Position numbers and translations under genes: made by a program. DNA of 64,000 bases from Phoebastria nigripes (Eukaryota > Chordata > Aves > Procellariiformes > Diomedeidae): the NCBI GenBank assembly GCA_035582835.1, contig JAYKAV010003367.1, positions 124,001-188,000 on the forward strand, written 5' to 3'. Below are positions 25,951 to 39,755 of this stretch, piece after piece. The notes below the pieces were generated by a model. That model saw only the letters and a program-made list of their open reading frames with translations, ran no database searches and was not told where the DNA came from. Numbering within the stretch: the first letter of the stretch is position 1; each line of letters starts with the position of its first letter.

Positions 25951-27683
25951 TTTAAATCTGATTTCTGAAGGGCTGTAGACCACTAACCCAAGTCCAAAGG
26001 TGGTTTTATGTGTNTATTAAAACTTGCAGGTGTGTTCTTTGTTAATTGCTGCCTGAGCAATGGAAATGACAGAATCCACCAGCTGCAAAGTGCAAGTGGT
26101 TTCTCCGATCTTTCTGGTGTGACAACTGGAGAGATGATTACTCACATTCTTACCTGTAGCTGTGTATACCACAATTTCCACAGAGTTTGCAAATGGCTTT
26201 TAAACATTCCTTACTTTACTTAGCAAGGAATGTACACATGTATAGAAAGTGACAATGATAAGCACTATAGTCCCACGCTATCTCAGATATTTACAAATCC
26301 AGATGTAAACAACATCACCTATGACCATTGCTGCACAGTTCCAATGTAAATCCTTGGCATGTCTCACCACAGAGACGGGACAACAGACAAAGATGAGGTG
26401 TATCCAAGACCAAGTTCTGAAAAAACAGCAGTCCCAGAAGGTGACTGAGCACAATTATTCCAGATTTTGTTGAGACTGTTTCAGTAACTAGTCATAAAGG
26501 AACACTGCTTCTATAATGATATCCTAGTAAACCAAATGTTCAACAACTTTTTCCCCCCAAAAGAGATAAACAAATATGCACTGTATAACCCATACAGAGA
26601 ATAACCTGAGACTTACCTGGAATTATTTTCAGCTAAATGTGGGACTAGGTTTCCAAATAATGCAGATGAAGTTAAAATTATATTACCAAGACATCATGCA
26701 TTAAGTTTATACCAGCAGCTAATTTTTTAAGCTTATGTCCAGTAGCTGTAATCTGACAGCTTCACAGACTGTTACATAGAACCATGCATTTTTCTCTCTT
26801 TTTTTCCCTACACTCCTCAAGACAGAACCTTAAATAATTTCTTGAATATTCTACAATTACTGTAGCTTGATCAAAGGTAAAACTTTCGAGAGATAAAATT
26901 AGAAACAGGGAGGAGCATGCAAGTATGCATAAAATGATAACATGAAACCTTAAACAAGAAGAGAGGGAATCAACTGTAACCAGGTTTTGGTTGGTGTTTG
27001 TTTTTTTTTTTTTTTCCCTCCAAGATTAGTATTTTGTGCCAGGAAATAAAATAATTCAAAGAGTCTGAAATGTTCCAGTCAGAGTAGAAGACAAATATGA
27101 TGAGATCTGATTAAGATAAAGCTTTAATGTCACATCTGGAAATACTAGCTAGTTATGAATCTCGTCACAGGTCATCACTTCCCTTGACCACTACTTCCCC
27201 CCTTTGCCTTGACTTGGGATGGCTACTGTAACTGAGCTGCCTTTTAGATAGCCTTTTTTTCTTTCATCTGTCAAACACCTTAAAAAGAAAATTGCAATTT
27301 ACGACATCATTAAAATTGAAGAGGTGGCATTGTTGTGTGCAACACCAGCATTATTTTGGTTTATTGTAAAGACTCTGGTAACATCAAGCCGTAACACCAG
27401 AGCTGGTAATCTGCTGGAACGGTATGTTCAACATACAATATAAATAACTGACAATGCTGTAACACATGGTTAAGCCCAGAGTCACATGCATCAATGTTTA
27501 CAAATCTCTCCCTAGCCTACTGAATCCTTGAAGGAACATCTCAAAATAAACACTGCAGGGAGCCTAAGTTACTGATTACTTTTATTATAAAGTTGGATGG
27601 ATAAACTTAGAAAACCAAGAACTCCTGCACTTTAAAGGGGATAGGCTTAATATGAGCACAGATCATGTTAATTTGCACAAAAG

Positions 27684-27712
27684 CACACACACACACACAT
27701 TAAAAAAAAAAA
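27684..27712. repeat. (CA)8 microsatellite followed by A11
   Basis: Eight CA units at 27684-27699 are followed by TT and an A11 run. It is a simple repeat and possibly length-polymorphic. Confidence 0.9.
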
Positions 27713-30700
27713 GGCACAAAAAGACTTTGATTAAAACAGTCAACAAAACAAAGTCAGCCATTTGAGTCAGACATCTTCAGATATCTTTAGATATTATGGT
27801 GAAAACACTGTGTTGTGTTTCACTTAGTTCCCTTGTTATAAATACAACCACCTTATGTTACTGACAAACATGGTTTGTTACAAAACTTTTTTGCAATACT
27901 TTTGTGGGAGCTGATGTCCAGTGGTATCTCCCTAATCTGATCAAAACATGATTTTATCATCATATTTTTCCACCTCCTTATGCTTTTTCCCAGCCTGTGT
28001 TGTAGGTTTCTTACATGCAAAACGTAAGAAAAAGAACAGTTTTCTGCAAACTGAATTTTCTTTTCAGCTAAAAGATGGTTGAGAGCAACTAATAGTGCTA
28101 TAACAATATCACAATCATTATTATTGTATCGCAAATGTAAACTGAAATACAGCAATCCTGTAGCTTGTATTCAGAACACAATTGTTTTTTAATACCCTTA
28201 TCTGCAAGCACAAAGTAACACAACTTATTTTGCAAAACTGTTTTCCTTGTGTTCTGTAGTCTTTTGCTTCACAGATACTATGCTCCACCGAAAATGCTTA
28301 TTTTCATGCTAAAGCAAAAAAGAAACGCATTTGCTGTTACATTTATTTTCCAACTATTTCCAGTGTTAATAAAAAAAAAAATTGTAATGGTGACACACGA
28401 CTGAAATTCATGTGCTATACTGAAAAACTGATGTAAGGAGTATGCTAAAAATTAATATCTAGTTGCAATATCTGCATTAAGTGTTAGAGTTTGCTACCTT
28501 CACTAAAGGACAAGGATTACTTAGGGAGAAACTGCCAGTTTCTGGTTTGAGGATCCTATGTGTTCTCAAATTTCTAGACTCGTATGGAGGAGTACCTCAC
28601 CCCTTGTTCCAATATTCAGATGTACCTAATGGAGGTATTAAATCTAACAGATAAATTATTCTTCAGGCCTGAAAAAATAACATGGCATAATAAACATTTG
28701 GTTTGAATAACCTAACCATGGACAGTTGGTTAGAGATACTCACAAAATCTCAGAAGGAAACATGCTGGGGGCTTGTTTCTCTCAAATCATAAAATCTTTC
28801 AAGAGTCACCAAAAAAAAAAGAAAAAAAAATCTGGTCTTATATCTTCAGGGCCAAACACTGTCTTTTCCTCTGGCAAATAGGCTGACTTTGTCCAGCAGA
28901 AGCATTAGGGATGAAATCACAGCCCACTTGAAGCACTGGGCACCAATGCAGCTAAATGATTCTGCACAGAGTCTGTGAGCACTTACGTACCCTTTCTGCA
29001 GCAAAAGTGTCCCAGTTACATGTGAGCAACCACGGGTATACAGGAAACTGTGTCCCATTACCTCCTATCTCACCATCTGCTTTCATCATGACACTGTAGT
29101 AGTACACTCACTGCACTTTAATTAGAGTTACCTCCACATATGCGGTGGAAGGGAAGAAAAGGAGAAGTAACCCTTTTTATTACTTTTCTGGATTACTCCA
29201 ATACTTCTTATGTCATCTGACTAAAAGAAAGGAATCAAAAGCTTTATGACTGTCTTTTGAAACTCAAATTTCAGTTTTCAAGACAAAAACAATTTCTAAA
29301 TGAAACATCATTTGTTAGAAGAGAATCGAGCAAAAAGAATTGAATAGGAATCAGGAAAAAACCCCTAAGGATTGCTGTTTGTGTCTACTGCCAATTCAAA
29401 GTTACATTTATGTTAGGGAGCTTGTTCAGTTCTTCTGGTTAATTTGCTGCAGTAACTCTGCTCTCCGACTACATATACCGTCAAGTTGTGGCACTAAAGT
29501 AACCTAATGATGGGCAAATATCTTTTTCAGTAGAATTAAAAATCTATTTCCAGTGTTCAAACTGCAGAAATACTATTTAGAACAGTTCCTGTTATCACTC
29601 TTCCCTCCAAATGTGTTAAACAATACTTTGTAAATACTAGCTCTCCCCAGCTGCTAGGATATTTTAATGGACTCCCATCCTTAGGTAAGGTAAGGGGGTG
29701 ATGGCTGTCCATTACGGTTGCTGGACTGAAGATGGCTCTTTTACGATTAAAAATGCAGAATACATAAAACCAAACCCACCATGAGGATATCTATTTTAGC
29801 TGTCATGTTCTATTACAGTTCACAAGTGCTTTTTCAACACAGAGTAGAATATAAAGTGTTTGTACACAGAGTATCTCAAATGTCCTTTAGAATTTATCTG
29901 GAAATTTATTTCCATTACAGATAGTCACATACAGTTTTACTATTTCAGTACTGTAAATAAGATCCTTTATTTCCATGAACATTTCCAGCTGGAAAAGACA
30001 TATAAACAATCTGTACACCCCAAAATGCTTATAATCATCTACCTTCTGCTTTTTCAACCCACAGCACCCTAACACTGGGTCTCACAAAGGAAATTCTGAA
30101 AAATAACTGATTGTGTAACACTAACTCCTACTCTGGACATGCCAAAAACATATACAGAAAAAACGCTTCAATGATTCTGCAAGGGGAAAAAACCCCATCA
30201 CTTTGAGCTTAGAAGTAAGAAGTTTTTCACTGGAAAGAGAACACTTCAGCTTTTCTCTGCTGACTTTCTAACACAAGACATCTACTTAAGGTTAGCTTTT
30301 TCTGCAGCTACTCTCCAGTATGTCTGACTTGTGTGCCAAACGTGCTTAAGAATTACCAACCTCAAGTTTCCATTGGGGAACACCTTGCAACTGCAGAATG
30401 CTTGCCAAAATATGAAACCTTGCTGCTATGTTAACGTATTTTATCATACTCCCTACTGGTCCCCTGCTTCTTTCATAAAGAGTCAGTCACGTCTTTTGCT
30501 TGCTTTGGGCATCAGACCTGATGGAACTGGGTCCACAGAAATGTGTTACTGCAAGATCTATTGCTATAGATTGCTCAATGGATGCATAGGGTGTTGTCCT
30601 TTTTTTTTTTAAACAGGAGAAAAGAGTGTCTTCATCATTTTGAAAACTAGATTTATTCATCCCAGAAATTAACTGACATAATGTAAAAATAGTGATCTTC

Positions 30701-31453
30701 CTCTTCATTGTACCTCAAATGTTCATTAAGCAAAGAGAATAAGAGTAGATAAACAAAAACGAAAGAAATGGCAGTTCCGTGATTCAGCCACTGCAGTTTG
30801 AGGAACTCCTATTCAGTTCCTCACGCCACCACAAATCTACTGGTGACACTTGAGACAAGTCACTTTCAGTCATGGTGAAAAAACTAAAGGACACAAGCAA
30901 GAAGGCACTAAACAGAGGCTCGGGCACACAGAATCCAAAGCTCATTGAAATTAGTTTTAAAGCTTATGCTAATGCTTGCATATAGCTGAGGCAATACCTG
31001 CAGGTGCTCATCCCAGCCTTGTTGTGCTTGCATGGAGTAAGCATGCTTTACCTGACTGCAAAAAGATATTCGATCAACTGGCTAAATAACATCAGCAACA
31101 ACAGCCACTGACTGCAAATACAGATACACCTCTAGATGCACCGTGATACTGTTTGGGTGTCACTGGACTGCCTCCCAAAGATCTGATGAGCTCAAGCTCG
31201 TGCAAGCATTTCTGCTAAATCCAAACTACCTCCAGGAATGTGACACTTCTGTTTTTGTATCCTTTTCCTGTCTTTCCTTGTTCTTCTCTTTGCCATTGTA
31301 CAGGGCTCTTTTTCTTTCTGACCTCTTCTCTGGAAGTGAGAGGAAAGGGATATTCACAGAAGTAAGATTAAAACACAGCTCAGTTCAACGAAGTTCCACC
31401 CCCCTCCACCTCCAAAACTTTCTGAAAGAACGCTAAGAGCAGTCTTTCTCATT

Positions 31454-31473
31454 AAAAACAAAACAAAACAAAA
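31454..31473. repeat. (AAAAC)n microsatellite
   Basis: About four AAAAC units, similar to the tract at 17095-17119. Confidence 0.85.
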
Positions 31474-32330
31474 TAACTCTCTGCAGTTAAAGAAAAAGAA
31501 AATAAAGATGACTGTATAAAAGGTAAACCTTCCTTAAAACTTTGTGTTTCAAATGCTTTAGTGGTTTCCCTCCTTTCTGTATTTTAATGAAGGGTTTAAA
31601 AGGCTTAAGTAGCAATTATTTGACAGATACAAGTCTCCGTACCTGAAATCCCAACCCCTGTATGACTGCTTAGTATTTTTCAGTGAGGCGATCACACTAA
31701 CACAATTGAATTTCTGAGCTCATTTAGTCTACCAGAATTAACATACTTAGAATAAATAATTAGACGCTTGCAGTGTATTAAGGAAAGACTTGTTTAAAAG
31801 CACAGGAAATGAGACTTTTCTAATGTGGTAGAAAGCTCTACAAGCCAATGGTCTGAAGCGTACTAAACACTTGGACATGCTTTCATGGTATATTTGCAGC
31901 AGTTGGCATAAGCCAATCTCATACATTCTCTCTAGGCCAGTTTGTCTGACAATATTTAACGAAACAGCCTTTTTTTGGAACAGTGGATTTGACATTTTCT
32001 TATGCACCCTCCTAGGTAGTTCTCCCTGTGCTTTAATACGCAGTTCCGAGGCCAGCTCTAATGATCTCCCTGACCATCATGTAATTACNATCGCTGCCAG
32101 GAGTCTAGGGAGTGGAGTGAGAACAAGGCAATGCCACAGGTTTTCAACTCAGATGCTGAAGAACATTGAGGTGCAGCACAGGGCACCTCAAAGGAAAGAC
32201 GTGAGAATATATACCACGATCAATTGCGGAAATGGATCCAGGAACCACTTTTCTGAAACTTGTTAGAGATGGTATCTTGAAGAGCCTAATAGGAGAATCT
32301 TCAGCAGCTCCTCCCTGTCCCCCCCTCCAA

Positions 32331-32655
32331 TAGGTTCACAGATACTGAGGCCAGGAAGCACCATTATGATAATTTACCTTGACTTTCTGTATTACATATT
32401 CTACCACATTTTATGCTGAAATTCCTGAAACAACCCTATAAATCCTGATTAAGTCACATCTTCTGAAAAGACTGTCAATCTTAAAAGATCTGGAGAGAAA
32501 AAGCTTATGTACCTACTCATAAATTGTTTCAACAGTTAATTGCCTTAATTACTAAGCATTGTGCCTTGCTTACTGTCTAAATTTGTCTTATTTAAACTTC
32601 TGTTTGCTTTTGTACCTTGCGATGCCTTTGGGATTGAAAAGTGTTCACCAAACAA
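32331..32655 (-). mobile_element. Ancient CR1 LINE 3' fragment, minus strand
   Basis: Read on the + strand, this is the reverse complement of a CR1 3' end of the old, turtle/crocodile-like type. It begins with TTCACAGATACTGAGGCCAG, the start of the reverse-complemented tail. It continues with TTTCAACAGTTAATTGCC at 32527-32544 and ends near TTTGGGATTGAAAAG at 32630-32644. It is the only minus-strand CR1 I found in the window. It is heavily diverged and non-coding, and the far boundary is approximate. Confidence 0.85.
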
Positions 32656-35600
32656 AACATCCTACCCATGCAAAATTTGCAGTATGAAAAGGGATTAGGA
32701 ATGCCTGGGGAATGTAAGATGGAGGTGGTTTTGTGGAATTCCAGCGCTTCCACCCGGAATGACTTAAACATTTGTGTCTTTTAGCAAATTATTTATACAT
32801 ACTTAAAACAACTGAATACTGCTGGACATTCTGAGAGTGGGAAGAAGGACAAGTGCATAGGTAAAGGGAGAAAAAGAATTTCTTCTGTATACTGGAAGTG
32901 TTCGACTTTCTATTTCACTGTTCATACTTGTGGCTTATGTATTTCTAATTCTCTCTCTCTCGTGAGTATACAATTCATGGTATTTACAGGAGACCTGGGT
33001 ATACATTATTTTATTATTTAACTGCTCCTTTTGTCTGCCTTTTTTACTAGACAGAGCAGTAATTTGAAAGGCAGAAAACCAGGAACTTACTAACACAGCT
33101 TTAAAGAGGGCTCAGAACCAATCAAACCTGCAAAGGGATTACTTGGAAGCAGTGCAACACATTTTTAATTTTATCAAAGACCAAGGTTGACTGTTGATTC
33201 AGACAATATTTTGGTCTTCAGTGTTTTACCATCTTCTGAAGTAATATAAGGAAACAAGCCTCCATGTTTTCAAACCAGAAAAAAGGATAAATTTTGATCA
33301 CTGTAAAAAACCACAACTGTTCCTGGGTGTCCTGAAATGTTTAATCAGACCCTATACATTGCTAAACATCAAAGATGTACACAAAATACTGTCTCAGACT
33401 TCAAGTCTAGGTTAACCAATGGTGCCCAAATGACAGGAGAATATAACCAAATTCTATCACTGGCTTCTCAAATTAGCATTATTTGCCTGAGTTTTGACAG
33501 GCAATACGCAAGACCGGGTACCTGGTAGCAATCTGAAGAGAGGCAATGTCAACAAGAAGGGCACAGGCAGCATTCCGCACAAGGGGAAAAAAGAAAGAAA
33601 GAAAGAAAAAGAGAAAGAGAGAGGGAAAGAGAGAAAGAAGGGAAGAAAGGAAGAAGGGAAGAAAAGACAGACAGACATCTGGAACAGAAATTGAAAAAAC
33701 AGTTAAATGTTTGCTATTCTCAGTTGAGCAGAGGAATTAGGCTCAAGAGAAGGGGAAAGAAATGCAGGAGGACAACACCAATGGGTGAAGCTATAAACAT
33801 GCTTCAAGGCATTCAGAAGAATTCATGAACCCACTCCCAAAAAATAGAGTAAGCTGTAAAAAAAAAGCACAATCTCCTTGGTTTTGTTAGATAAGGTGAC
33901 AGGTGTTTTGTTTTCAGAATGTAGCTGGGCCTGATAGCTATTTCTTTTTAAACTTCACATTTGTCTTTCAAATATCAAAAGCAATTTTTAGATTTTCTCA
34001 GTGTATAGACAGTATAGAAATTCTAAACATAGCAGCAATATAATCTCTGTATATAAAAAAAGTATATTTAAGCTGTTAGAATAACTTCCTTTCAAATGGT
34101 TCCTATATATTTCTCTCTAAGATGCTGGTGTAAGAAACATGAACTGACTATTGTCCTATTCTTCCACAGAAAACAATTAGTTTCTCTCTACATTCTTAGC
34201 AACTTAAGATTCATAGAATAAAACAATCTGTGAATATTATTACAAAGCAGTACAGGCCAGAACAAAAAAATGCAATTTACAGAGAAATAACTAGATTTTG
34301 GAAAACTTTAAGATACTTAAAATTTTGGTTATTTTTCCTTGCCAAGCCAATACTGGAAGAAATAAAACACTCTAGAAGTTTTAACTAACTAGTATTTTTT
34401 GACCATTAGTCTCTTTAGGAATTTCTAGTTTTTAAAGGCCAAAGAAACTCAAGATGACCAAATTTGGAAATCACTCTAATAACGTGTAATAAGGTTCAGC
34501 ACTGGTATCTAAAAAGTAAATACCTTTTGATTCTCAACTAGCATAAACTTAGAATTGATATTTCATTTTAATAGTCCATACAATTTAGTCTCTTTTCACA
34601 TATAGCACCTTCAGCATCAAGTTTGCCATTACAATATATAACACCAGAAGAAAGATGTCAAAATTTGAATTGCCAGCATCTGTGAGCCTGATTATAGTTA
34701 GGTATTTCATCACTGAAATAAAAGAATAGTTTTACCCCTTGTTGCCTCAATTTCATAAAGAAAAAGTTAGAAAGGTTTGTGTTACTGTTCTGAAAGAGAT
34801 TTTTCCGGATTCTCAGTCATAGAAATAACAGGAAAATCAAACTGTCTCCTCTTGGAATTTTGTGTTTAGAAAGATTGGATTGACACAGCAAGACACTTCT
34901 TTGTTTTCTGCCTTTAATTGGAGACACTCGGATATTCTGAATCTTTAGTAAATACATCATTTCTTTCATCTTTTTAAACTGTAATTGAGATCAGCAGGTG
35001 TTAAAACAAAATACAGCTTTAGACATTGTGAATAGAACCTGCTTCCTTTTCTCCAGCACATGTTTGTTCCTTAATTCAAAAGATAACAAATTACATGGCC
35101 CTGCCTTTAAAGGAAAAGCTATGGGAAAGACATAAACTATTAATGCACAGAATGGGAAAAAGAGAGAGGTTTTGTATATTGCAGGGTGGATAAGAGAAAC
35201 AAATGAAAGAATTCATACACATAAAGTATCTTAATGGCTTTAACATGTACTCTCTTCATAGCACACAATGCTATTAAGAAAAATTATGTGAAGCAGTATT
35301 AAACAGTTAACAAAAATCATTAGTTCTACACAATTTACCTTTATTAAGCAAACCTTGAATCTCATCAAGGGATGCAACTGAATCTGGCTGACAGTTTTTA
35401 TTTTCCATGTAACAGTTCTGATGAACGTTAACTACTATCTTCACTTTTAACTCTAATTCATTTTTCTTCCAAAAATTACAACTAATAGTGGACTATCGAA
35501 CTTAAAGATGTTAACCTGGTTCCAGAATGAATTTACAGAACCAAGTTATGGAAGAAGTACAATCCATGACGAAGGAGCAAACAGGGACTTAGAGCCGCCA

Positions 35601-38600
35601 ATGTGTGGGCTTGCAGAATCCCTCTGAAACAGAGTACAAAACAAGCTATGTTCAAGGCACTTCCTTTATGTATGTACCAAACTTTGAAATGAGTTTGATC
35701 TGAAAAGGCTGCAGGGCACATGATTCCCTAGTGTCATCCCACAACAGAAGGACAAAGCAAGACAATCTTTGTATGGACGTGCATGAGAGGAAATCACCAG
35801 CAACACATAAGAAAGTTATCTGGCAACTGCAAAACAGCTGTCCCAGCCTATGACAGACATGATATGACCCAATACGATAAAAGATTTCATAAAGTTTTTA
35901 ATTAAAAAAAGGTAAGGTCTTATCACACCACTATTTCAACGGCATTCTTTTTTTTTTTTTGTTAAAAAGAGAGACATGAAAGTCCTGACAAAAAAATTCA
36001 AATGAAAATCACTCTTCGTTGTCTCAGCCAAAGCTTCTCCCTCTCCTTATCTCCCTTAAGGACAGAATCCACCTACAAGGTTACAGGAAATACTGAGAAC
36101 ATCGAGCTGGTCTCAAGCATAGTCATCTCTTACTTTTTGCTGAAGAACTATCAGAAAATATCCAGGTCAGGGAATTATAAAGACAAGAGCAAACAGAATG
36201 GCCACAACCTGAGAGAAGATAATATGCATTTTGTGGGCTGCAACAGTGAAAACTCTGCAGCGAACAAAGTTTCTTCTGTCTGAATGTAACCGCCTGAGGC
36301 CAGCAGCCAAAATAACCAAATAGTCTAACTGCGCTTTTACAGTAAATTACGTAATTTCACAGTTGCAGATCCTATTACCAGATGACGTCGTGGTTTTGAG
36401 CTAATGCTTGAAACTCCTGGCTGAAATCTACTATTTTGAGCATTCTGTCAAAAAGTTTGTAGCTGAGGTATGTCCTGAAATCTTATCCTGTGTTTTACAA
36501 TTCATCATTAAATGCAGAGACTACTATAAAATAGTAAAATATAATCATATAAAAGCTGATTTTTACTCAGCAAATGAAGTATTAGAGTCAAATATATGCT
36601 ACCTAGAAAATAAACAGAAACAAACCACCATAAATGGCTTAAATACAGTTAGTGCTTGCTAGATATGTTAGCTGGGAGAAGACAGAAAAGCCAACTGCTT
36701 TTTTTTAATAAATTGCACTACAATTACAACGAAATGGGAATAAATTAATGAAATCCATGGAATATATTAATCAGATAATACCTTATCAGGAAAGTGTGAC
36801 TCAAAAGTTAACCTATAGTCATCATACAAGCAGTCCGCTGGGGGTCACACAAAGCAATCACAAGAACAGGCTCTAACTTACTAGCTGCTCCCTCTAAAAA
36901 GGATTTTTAGTAAGTGTTTGTGCAACTCGTTATATCAGAGAAATAATTTCTGTTGATAAGTACACTACTTACAGCATTCACTGGAAGTCACAAAAAATAA
37001 ACATATCATAAACTGTCACCGGTGGCTGTAACACAGGGATCCCAACTGACTGAATTCAGGAAACTGAGCCTAAGATGGGGCTATTTGTGTCTACACATTT
37101 AAAAGTATACAACTGATTCACCTACAAAGTATATTTTATAATTTTTTGGCTTTGACTTGACTCTTAAAAATAGAGGGGGAGAACACTTAAGATTCTGAGA
37201 ATTTAAAATGAGAAAAGATTGGAGGAATTGAACAAGTAAGGACATTAAAGAAAAAAGAGTCAAGGACAAAGGAATATAGCATTATGAAAAAGGCAACAAG
37301 AGGGTACAATACTGCTTAGCCAGATTAACGTTTACTGCACATTATGTAAACATCTCTGAATAATATAAAACCATACATGTTACAGTAAAGAAGATATTAA
37401 GGTCTTAAGCTTGTATAGAACAGTCTTCACAAAAAACAAGGACAGCAAAATAAACAGGCTCACTAAAAATATATTCTGGAAAGGGGTGAAAACACTGTCA
37501 TATTATTCAGCTTATTTCCATTTCCAAGAGAGTTTTCAAGATTGAAGGCCAATCTATCATTCTTGGTTTACCCTATTCATAAACAGAACAAGAGTATTTA
37601 GGGCAACATCTGCCTGAATTTACCACCAAATGTTCTCTCTAGCCGCAATTTGTAAATAAATCTCCTTGGGTTTAAAAATTAAGATAACTGATCTCCTCTG
37701 GATCTAACTTGCACTGGTATCAGTATGCAACAAGGACAAAGGCATAGATGTACTCTAACACACATTTCAAAATATTTTATTTCGTTTTCAGAGACCCTGG
37801 CAACAAATAAATAAATGCTGGTTTTTTTGCCCTAATGCTTATTTTACTTTTCTGCACTGATTACTTTTCAGTCCCATTAAAAATGGTCATTAGTTTGACT
37901 GTTTCATCCAGATTTCTTTCAAGGGAATCTAATCTTTATATAATCGGATGCTTTTCTGTGTTGGTTAGATTTCAGACTCTAAAAGACTAGGTTATGTCCT
38001 AACCTTTTCACCTTCCTAACCTCTTCACCTTACCACACAATCCAAGTCTACTAAAAGTGTTTGACTATAACAACATAGCTAATGTGGTAAGAAAGCACAG
38101 AGAAAGAGCTGCTTATTTTATGGTAGTATCATTAGGCACCAGAGATTCAACTCTCAAAGGGAAAAAAAATACACATGACCCTCTTTTACATTGCTCCTTT
38201 TCCAGAAACAAGAGCTCCCAGAATCCTAAATGTATAAATATACATATAGGAGCTTTACAATTACAGTACTTCAGCCATAAAATTACAATACGTTATATAT
38301 AGCACCACTGTAAGAGGAACCAGATTGATTCTATGTGTTCTTTTTTTTTACTCAATCTCAAATCCATGGATAATCAGATCTACTTTGCTGTCAAATACAC
38401 ACGATGAGCATTATACCCATCACTTATGCAAAAATCAGTTATTTTACAAGTAGATGATCTAAGCAAATAGAAGTTTCATAAACACAGAAACCACACAACA
38501 TTTGTGGCATATACAGTTCCCCTAGATAATTCCTTATGCAACAGGTAAGTAGCAGCTTATCCCAGATGTTTTTCATTTCTCTGCTCTCAGGTACAAAGTA

Positions 38601-38767
38601 GTTGGTTTCAGAGCAAGGAACGGAAATTCACATGGATCACTGAAGTGGCTTAAAGAGCATGTAACATCCTCCCACCCTATGCACTATATATCTATGACAT
38701 TAAATACATCTGCCAACTGTACGTCATGGGATAGGACCCGCTTAGTTAAGCTCCCGTAATCCTACTG
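32656..38767. other. Non-coding stretch with a purine microsatellite
   Basis: No gene was recognised. The main feature is the purine tract at 33587-33676. A T13 run lies at 35948-35960. Lysine- and glutamate-rich frames through the purine tract only reflect its composition. Other open frames reach at most 93 codons and look random. Confidence 0.55.
33587..33676. repeat. GAAA/GGAA-type polypurine microsatellite
   Basis: About 90 bases are almost pure A and G on the + strand. They start with GAAA units and shift to GAGAG and GGAAG units, followed by three GACA units. Long polypurine mirror-like tracts can form triplex DNA and often vary in length. Confidence 0.9.
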
Positions 38768-38815
38768 TTACTCTGCTTTTTCAAGCATCTGCCACTCACA
38801 GCTCTCCTCCCTCAC

Positions 38816-38933
38816 CGTTTCATTCATCTTGGCAGGCAGCTCTGCAGGAATGACCAGCAGCTGCTGTGTCTGCAGATCCTGGCGGTAGATGACAACATGC
38901 TCTAACAATACATGCTGGAGATGCAAGCGCTGC
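38816..38933 (-). CDS. Candidate internal exon, unknown protein (tentative)
   Basis: On the minus strand a frame without its own upstream ATG is open from 38938 down to a TAA at 38768-38770, after an in-frame TGA at 38939-38941. The first 35 to 39 codons read like real protein (…EHVVIYRQDL… then …LLVIPAELPAKM…) and use GC-rich codons such as CTG and CAG, unlike the flanks. The block ends at a good splice-donor consensus, ACG|GTGAGG, with GT at 38814-38815. Two acceptors are possible: an AG ending at 38934 (118-nt exon) or CAG ending at 38915 (99-nt exon); both have weak pyrimidine tracts. No partner exon was found in the window. The YR...LLVIPAEL pattern vaguely recalls the stretch before the zinc finger of Ty3-type integrases, but no zinc-finger histidines follow. 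The family is unknown; it could be chance. Confidence 0.3.
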
Positions 38934-38941
38934 CTATTTCA

Positions 38942-39755
38942 GTGTGCTCTCTACAGGCTTCTCAGCCAAAAACCAGTCAGGATATGGAAGTTTCAATTAT
39001 TTTAATGAACTAAAATAACAAACGAGACAAAACAAGGTCTTGCTCTGCCTTCCAGAAGAGGCAAAGGCCTTTCAGTGCGAAATAGAGGTCCAACTCAATT
39101 GAGAACAGAGAGCTCAATAAATCAGGTTGCACTTATTAACAACAATTAGCTTAAGCTACTAAAAACACTTTAAAAGAATTTTAAAAACTAGGCTTTCAGA
39201 GTGCCTTATAGATAGTAATAAGCCCTAATAGGATTATTAGCAATGATATTGGTGGAGAAAATCCTAATAATACCCATCCCACTGGTAGCAGTAAGCCCAC
39301 AACTGCAAATAGATATACATGAAGAAGGCATGAAACCCTCTAGATCAATTTATAACCTGTACGTTGAGGAAAACCAAGAGTTTATTATTGCTCAGTTTTT
39401 AAGCACAGAATCAAGCATACCTTCATAAACAGAACAGGTTTCCCTTTCTCCCACATAAAAACTGCACAAACTTATATTGTACTGTAATAAAAACCTAAAA
39501 GGAAATTCCACCCAGCATGCAGTCTTCTTTCCACCATAAACTCACAGGGAGAAAATACCACCATTTCTACATGCTCCGGCCAGGAGCTAGCCAGTTATTT
39601 GTTACCTTTGAATCCACCAAGTGAAAAAGTAAAGTGTTATTTGCACTGAGGAGGTAGTATTTAAATTTGGAGTGTTGTATCAAGAGGTTAGGTTGTATCA
39701 AGAGCTATCTCCTAGCTCCTGCAAAGCTGGATTTTACACAACATAGCAGGCTCCA
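38942..39755. other. Non-coding spacer
   Basis: Nothing could be assigned. Next to the LTR, the short sequence TTGTATCAAGAG occurs twice (near 39675 and 39693), a small local duplication. Confidence 0.5.

Larger units (their letters stand above)
25951..32330. other. Non-coding AT-rich stretch
   Basis: No gene or confident interspersed repeat was recognised. It contains a T15 run at 27001-27015, (CA)8 at 27684-27699 followed by A11 at 27702-27712, A-rich runs near 28370 and 28810-28830, and (AAAAC)n at 31454-31473. Single Ns lie at 26014 and 32089. A 131-codon plus frame at 31871-32266 resembles nothing known and runs up to a CR1 remnant. Confidence 0.55.

Noticed and set aside
31871..32266. 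131-codon plus-strand frame just before a CR1 copy
   Set aside because: It contains an N, has no recognisable domain and lies in sequence I suspect of being an old repeat.
33494..33740. Lys/Glu/Arg-rich frames
   Set aside because: They are translations of the polypurine microsatellite and have no independent support.
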